From NCBI RefSeq assembly GCF_030272615.1, contig NC_081405.1:24163272-24227271 (forward strand): a stretch of 64,000 bases of DNA, in the 5' to 3' direction. Position numbers and translations under genes: made by a program. The stretch's first letter is position 1; every line of letters begins with the position of its first letter. The notes under the pieces were generated by a model that saw only the letters and a program-made list of their open reading frames with translations, was not told where the DNA came from and made no database searches. Positions 59,601-64,000 of the stretch are shown piece after piece. The DNA is from Cryptomeria japonica (lineage: Eukaryota > Streptophyta > Pinopsida > Cupressales > Cupressaceae).

Positions 59601-60979
59601 CTCTACTAGATCTTCCACAGAATTCAACATGCTACGAGTTCTTGGTAGAACAACTTTGGATCCCCGCTTATGATATCCCCGAATCTGAAATGATATGTTG
59701 CCTTGTTGGTTCTGAATCCCCATGGTACGGTGAGTTCTACACCTATCTCCGCGATCACACCCTTCCTCCCAACCAATCAAATAACCAATGTAAAACCTTC
59801 ATTCGCCAAACTGCTCGATATACCATTATTGCTGAAACCCTATACCGACGCAGTCTTGATGGTACTCTCCTTCGATGTCTAGAACAAGGTGAGATAACAA
59901 AGGCTTTGGAAGAGGTACATGAAGGAATTTGCGGGACTCACTCAAGTGGTCCATCACTAGCCAAGAAGATCATGCGAGCTGGATACTATTGGCCATCTAT
60001 GGAAAAGGATTCCTACTACTTTGTCAGGAAGTGCAAAAAATGTCAAGTTCATGGCGACCTAATACATGCACCAGCCCAGGAACTGCAACCAATCACAACA
60101 CCATGGCCTTTTTGTCAATGGGGCCTTGACCTTGTGGGTAAGATTCATCCATCTTCATCCAACGGCCATAAATTCATTATTACCGCCACCGAATATTTCA
60201 CCAAGTGGATCGAAGCTGTTCCACTTACCCAAGTCACCGGCAAGCAGATCGCCTCATTCATCCTCAATTACATCATCTGTCGGTATGGTGTGCCCATGTC
60301 CATTGTCACAGATAACGGTCTTCTTTTCAAAAATCAGGATGTCCGTGAGCTTTGTGAGAAATTTCATATCCAACACCGCTTTTCCACTCCCTATTACCCA
60401 CAAGGAAATGGTCAGGCCAAAGCATCCAATAAAAACATATTGAGGATCCTAAAGAAGACAGTCAATGATGCCGGCCGTGATTGGCATGTTCAATTGAATC
60501 CAGCGCTATGGGCATATTGAACTAGCATTCGGACCCCTACAGGTGCAACTCCTTATTCATTGGTCTATGGTGCTGAAGCTATCTTACCTATTGAGGTCGA
60601 GATACCATCCTTACGAGTTTCATTGCACAATCTCATCGATGATGAAGCATACAGAGTATCTCGTCTTCAGGACTTAGAGTTACTAGATGAAAAGCGACAA
60701 GCTGCATACAATCACCTCAAAGCCTATCAGCAGCGCATGAGTAGAAGCTACAATCACCGAGTTAGACCTCGTACATTTGAGGTAGGTGATCTTGTTCTTC
60801 GAGAGAATCCTCGCAACCAACCAAACAGAGAACATCAAGGCAAGTTTGAATCAAACTGGTTGGGCCCATATGTTGTCACTGCTGTATTCGGGTCCGGGGC
60901 ATATCAGTTGGCTACATCAGACGGAGAACCGCTCGCAGATCCAATTAATAGCATGCACCTCAAACGGTTTTATACCTAA
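53675..60979 (+). pseudogene. Element C gag-protease-RT-RNaseH-aRNaseH-integrase polyprotein with two stops
   Basis: One frame of 2,434 codons. Residues about 150-330: gag core (FETPKFEKYRGKGDPRDHVR, TMADLCNTKQKPGE). About 463: CEFHQGRGHKTSNC zinc knuckle (CX2HX4HX4C). About 680-770: protease-like RVLIDNGAGLNICT (DNG triad, Asp at 684) and YNLLLGRPW. About 925-975: G-patch-like QRMGYDGQSALGY ... GNTGLGFE. About 1380-1570: RT with YVDD at 1561. About 1700-1770: first RNase H lacking the catalytic Asp (YISATSTALG). About 1850-1932: archaeal-type RNase H (LYFDGSY, AEYEAL, YGDSQLV). About 2080-2434: integrase (HEGICGTHSSG ... CKKCQVHGD, GLDLVGK, VTDNG, GQAKASNK). TAG at 59549-59551 replaces Gln and TGA at 60518-60520 replaces Arg of element D. 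The integrase catalytic Glu is Lys (codon 60419-60421). Confidence 0.95.
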
Positions 60980-62811
60980 GGTGTACAAGGCATCAGGCTC
61001 CCCTGCATATCTCGCAAAAATACCAAAAACATTCAAAACAATTCAAAATCCAAAAACATCGAAAAACCATCGAAAATCACCCAAAAAAAACATGACAACA
61101 CCTTGTACATATTCATCCGATCAGATACAAAATACTCACACAAATGACCACTTATCACTCGACCAACACAATCAACATCAACAATCCAAACTGTCTTAAA
61201 CAAGGATGCATCCTTCCTTATCAAAACAAAGACAAGATGACATTTTATTTGACAAGAAAATTATGTTAAGCTATCAAATACTTGGTTGATTTATGAGTAC
61301 AATCATTTGTTTATCTGTATCAGGATCTTTCAGCATTGTTTTGTATCGTTTGCGCATTACTTCCGATGAAGTTCTGGGGCATGTACTAATGGTGTCTACG
61401 TGGGAAGTTCACTAAGCTATGTGATCATAGGCAAAAATATAGTCATAGATCACTACAGCTTGCTGACTACAGCGTATACCTCGACCATATGAGCATGAAC
61501 CATTACCAAGGATCCTTATTCTTTATTCTTTATGTATATACTGTTTGTTTGCAGGTACAATGCTCTTCCTTTGGTTCCTCCTACCTCGTCCAAACTGGAT
61601 AAAGGTTTTATTTCTTTGTACGGTATGCACTTGTCTCAGGATATGATCAGCCTAAGATCAAGGAGGACGATCCAAGTCATGCATGAACGGAGATAATCCT
61701 TGTCTGTTCCGCAAGCAATACTCAGGTCAACTTGATCCATTATATCAAGTTGCTTGTATTAACTTGCTATATCAAAATCCATGTAAGAAATACTCTGGTC
61801 ATCTTGAATCTTTATGTCAAGTTGCTTGTATTTTCTTACAACATTTTAAAGCTCAATGATGAAAAATAAAGCACCATGGATCGTCATTTCATCTCATCTG
61901 TATATATTGCATTTCGTTGCATTCCATCCATCCATACATTCATAAATAGCTGCATATCATTCATACATAGTAATGACAATGGATACTCTATTTTCCTCTT
62001 CTTCCATAGGAATGTAATAGGTCCTCCATTTCTTCTATTTAACATTGAACCCCCCCACCCTCCCCATCTCGATAATCAGCATCACATATCCTTCATCGTT
62101 TCCCATCAACCCAATCAAGCCACGTTCATCACCATCCATCTCTAATAGGAGGGATTGTGTTTCCCATCCTCATTCATCCACACAATCAAGCAAGTTGCTC
62201 TGTCTACACAGATACATCGACTCCCACACACCTAGACTATCAATAGATACTCTGATCAAGTATCTTCGGGTCTCAACAGGTAATCGATTATGGTAATCCT
62301 AGACTACATCAGGCATTTATCACAATGACCTAGTCTCAACGGGGTTGCCATGATTCCCCACAACCATCCATCACACGCACATACTATCAATTGATTAGCC
62401 AATCAAACACAATCCAACGGACAATTACATCAATTGTCTACGTCTCAATGAGTATTTTGCTTCATATACCTTGACTTCATCGGGCAATTACATCAATTGT
62501 CTAAGTCACCATCAGGTCACTTTGATTCACTTACTCAGACTTTATCATGTCCAAGTGACCAACTGACATCAACTGTCACGCTTTGACTTGACCGGGGCAA
62601 TTAAACCGATTGCACCAGATTGTCCAACCAATTTTGATCAATTGTATAGCATCAATCCAAACCCCACACTACATCTGCTATGTATCTCTTGCATGACCTC
62701 AGGGTACTCGCTGGCTTGTTGTTTCTTCATATTCACTCCATTTTCTCCCATTCTTTCATCATTAGTTCTAATTTCTTCTATTCTACCTCCCCTCCGCTTT
62801 TCATTCTTTTT
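60980..62811 (+). other. Element C 3' spacer with repeated stem-loop units
   Basis: No gene on either strand and no PMD. Two copies of TCAAGTTGCTTGTATT lie at about 61745 and 61817. From 62234 to 62613 there is a row of hairpins, several with a conserved outer arm and a changing inner arm: AGAC...GTCT around AGATAC/GTATCT (62234-62273), AGACTA...TAGTCT around CATT/AATG (62301-62336), GACAATT/AATTGTC (62420-62438), GACTT...AAGTC around CAATT/AATTG (62473-62507), GCAAT/ATTGC (62597-62613). Confidence 0.6.
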
Positions 62812-62855
62812 CGAGAGATCGCCCGATTTTTCAAAAAAATTCGGCCCATCTCTCG
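62812..62855 (+). other. Stem-loop 1 upstream of the polypurine tract (element C)
   Basis: CGAGAGAT (62812-62819) pairs with ATCTCTCG (62848-62855), with further pairing of CCGA with TCGG inside. It is followed by AGGGGGCATA. Same place as in elements A and D. Confidence 0.75.
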
Positions 62856-62918
62856 AGGGGGCATACCACCCATTAAATTTACATTTTATGGGGCATTTCT
62901 TCACACCTATTTTTCTTT

Positions 62919-62963
62919 CTTTGAAACGATGCGATAAACTGCACCGTCTCAAAGAGGGGCAAA
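62919..62963 (+). promoter_or_regulatory. Stem-loop 2 and polypurine tract of element C
   Basis: CTTTGAAACGATGC (62919-62932) pairs with GCACCGTCTCAAAG (62941-62954) with two mismatches. The 3' arm runs into the polypurine tract AAAGAGGGGCAAA (62951-62963), which abuts the LTR. Confidence 0.82.
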
Positions 62964-64000
62964 TGTAGTCACATAAATCTGTCCATTTAATTAAATGAAT
63001 ATTTAATATTTATTTGATTATTTAACCATCAATTAATAATTAATTAAATTAATATTTAATTAATTCATCTTAACCCTCTTCTCCTATTAATTAAATAAAT
63101 TATTCAATTTATTTGATTTAATTCACTTAACCAAATTCAGACCATTAATTAAATAAATAAATCATATTTATTTAATTAAATCTTCTCTCACATTTAAATA
63201 AATTAATATTTATTTAAAACCCCCAAAATCCCACCTCTCACATTTAAATAAATAAATCATTTATTTAAAATCACCTTTATCCTCCACCCACTTGCATTTT
63301 CCTACAAATACAAGTTGCACAATTATTTTAAATAAATAATTTATTTAAAATCACCTTTATCCTCCACCCACTTGTATTTTCCTACAAAAGCAAGTTGCAC
63401 AACTATTTTAAATAAATTATTTATTTAAAATCCTATTTATCCTCACCCACTTGAAACCTTTAATGGTTTCCCTTAAAGTATTCAAACTTGATGGCTTTAA
63501 AGTCTTCAAACTTGATGGCTTCCTTCTATAATCTTCTTAAGACTTTAATGGTTTTCCTTAAAGTCTTCAAGCCTTTAATGGTTTCCCTCAAAGTCTTCAA
63601 GCATTTTAATGCTTTATCTTCATTTTTCTCATTTAAATAAATTAATATTTATTTGAATATTTATCCAAATGCAAATTACACCATTTAATTGAAATAAATG
63701 ATTTTATTTTAATTGAAAATACCAAAATTTCTCCCACTTGCATTTTCCTACAAAATCCACTTGTATGCCTAAACCCCTTCTAGATTCTTCTAAACCCTTC
63801 CTAATTAGCCTAATCCATCCCCTAAATATTGTCACATTCCTAAGCAAATTGGAGTCACTTCTCAAAGACTCCAAAGTCTTTGAAAAGCAATTAATGCTTT
63901 GTGTGTTCAACAAATTAACCCTCAAAGTCTTGGATAACCTTTGAAAGCTTCCAACCTTCAACCACTTAATCCCCAAAGTCTCCAATAACCATTAATGGTT
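62964..64000 (+). mobile_element. 3' LTR of element C, cut by window end
   Basis: Matches 49143-50179 with two substitutions and no gaps. The TATA box and R/U5 are beyond the window. Confidence 0.95.

Larger units (their letters stand above)
49143..64000 (+). mobile_element. Element C: very young Tat-like Ty3/gypsy element inserted in pol of D
   Basis: 5' LTR (49143-50962), primer-binding site, leader, one gag-pol frame (53675-60979), spacer, stem-loops, polypurine tract and the first 1,037 bp of the 3' LTR; the window ends there. In the compared part the LTRs differ at two positions (about 49260 T/C and 50115 A/C) with no length change. It carries no antisense PMD gene. The left flank is AAGAC (49138-49142); the matching duplication should follow the 3' LTR outside the window. 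Confidence 0.95.

Overview
The window is land-plant nuclear DNA from a large, repeat-packed genome. I see no intact host gene, tRNA, rRNA or CRISPR array. Almost everything is LTR retrotransposon, some of it nested. The dominant group is Ty3/gypsy of the Tat type, recognised by a second RNase H domain after the usual RT/RNase H. A gymnosperm is plausible from the element sizes and nesting, but the sequence alone does not prove it.

Layout. 1-3.5 kb: a broken, unrecognised proline-rich gene, then palindromic satellite-like repeats that include a perfect 140-bp inverted repeat. 3.5-9.3 kb: an old LTR, a LINE ORF1 scrap, and the 5' LTR and gag remnant of a copia element. 9,350-37,935: one complete but decayed Tat-like element (element A, + strand) with a 5-bp target duplication GTTAT. 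Its 5' LTR is split by a complete chromovirus (element B, 10,104-17,949, - strand, duplication CCACA). Its gag is split by a solo LTR (23,043-24,463, duplication GGCAT). Its 3' spacer carries a second, chromovirus-type solo LTR (30,890-32,503, duplication ACAAC). 37,936-39,750: short non-element DNA with a probable pectin methylesterase-inhibitor domain fragment. 39,750-49,142: the 3' part of a second Tat-like element (element D, - strand). 49,143-64,000: a very young Tat-like element (element C, + strand) inserted into the pol frame of D. The window ends inside its 3' LTR.

The most interesting part is the 3' spacer of elements A and D. Both carry, antisense to gag-pol, a gene with a plant mobile domain (PMD), a coiled coil and a Pro/Gly-rich tail. 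In D it has a TATA box, a consensus splice donor and acceptor, and two putative intronic features: a cluster of CG-rich motifs and a seven-copy array of small stem-loops whose stems change in a compensated way while the loop stays nearly constant. Elements A, C and D also share paired stem-loops just upstream of the polypurine tract, again with compensated changes. These look like RNA-level functions of the elements that the gag-pol annotation does not explain.

Decay. Many stop codons I could compare with a related copy are C-to-T (or complementary G-to-A) changes at Gln, Arg or Trp codons, which fits deamination of methylated cytosines in silenced elements. Element C has only two LTR differences in about 1,037 compared bases, yet already has two such stops plus loss of the integrase catalytic glutamate.
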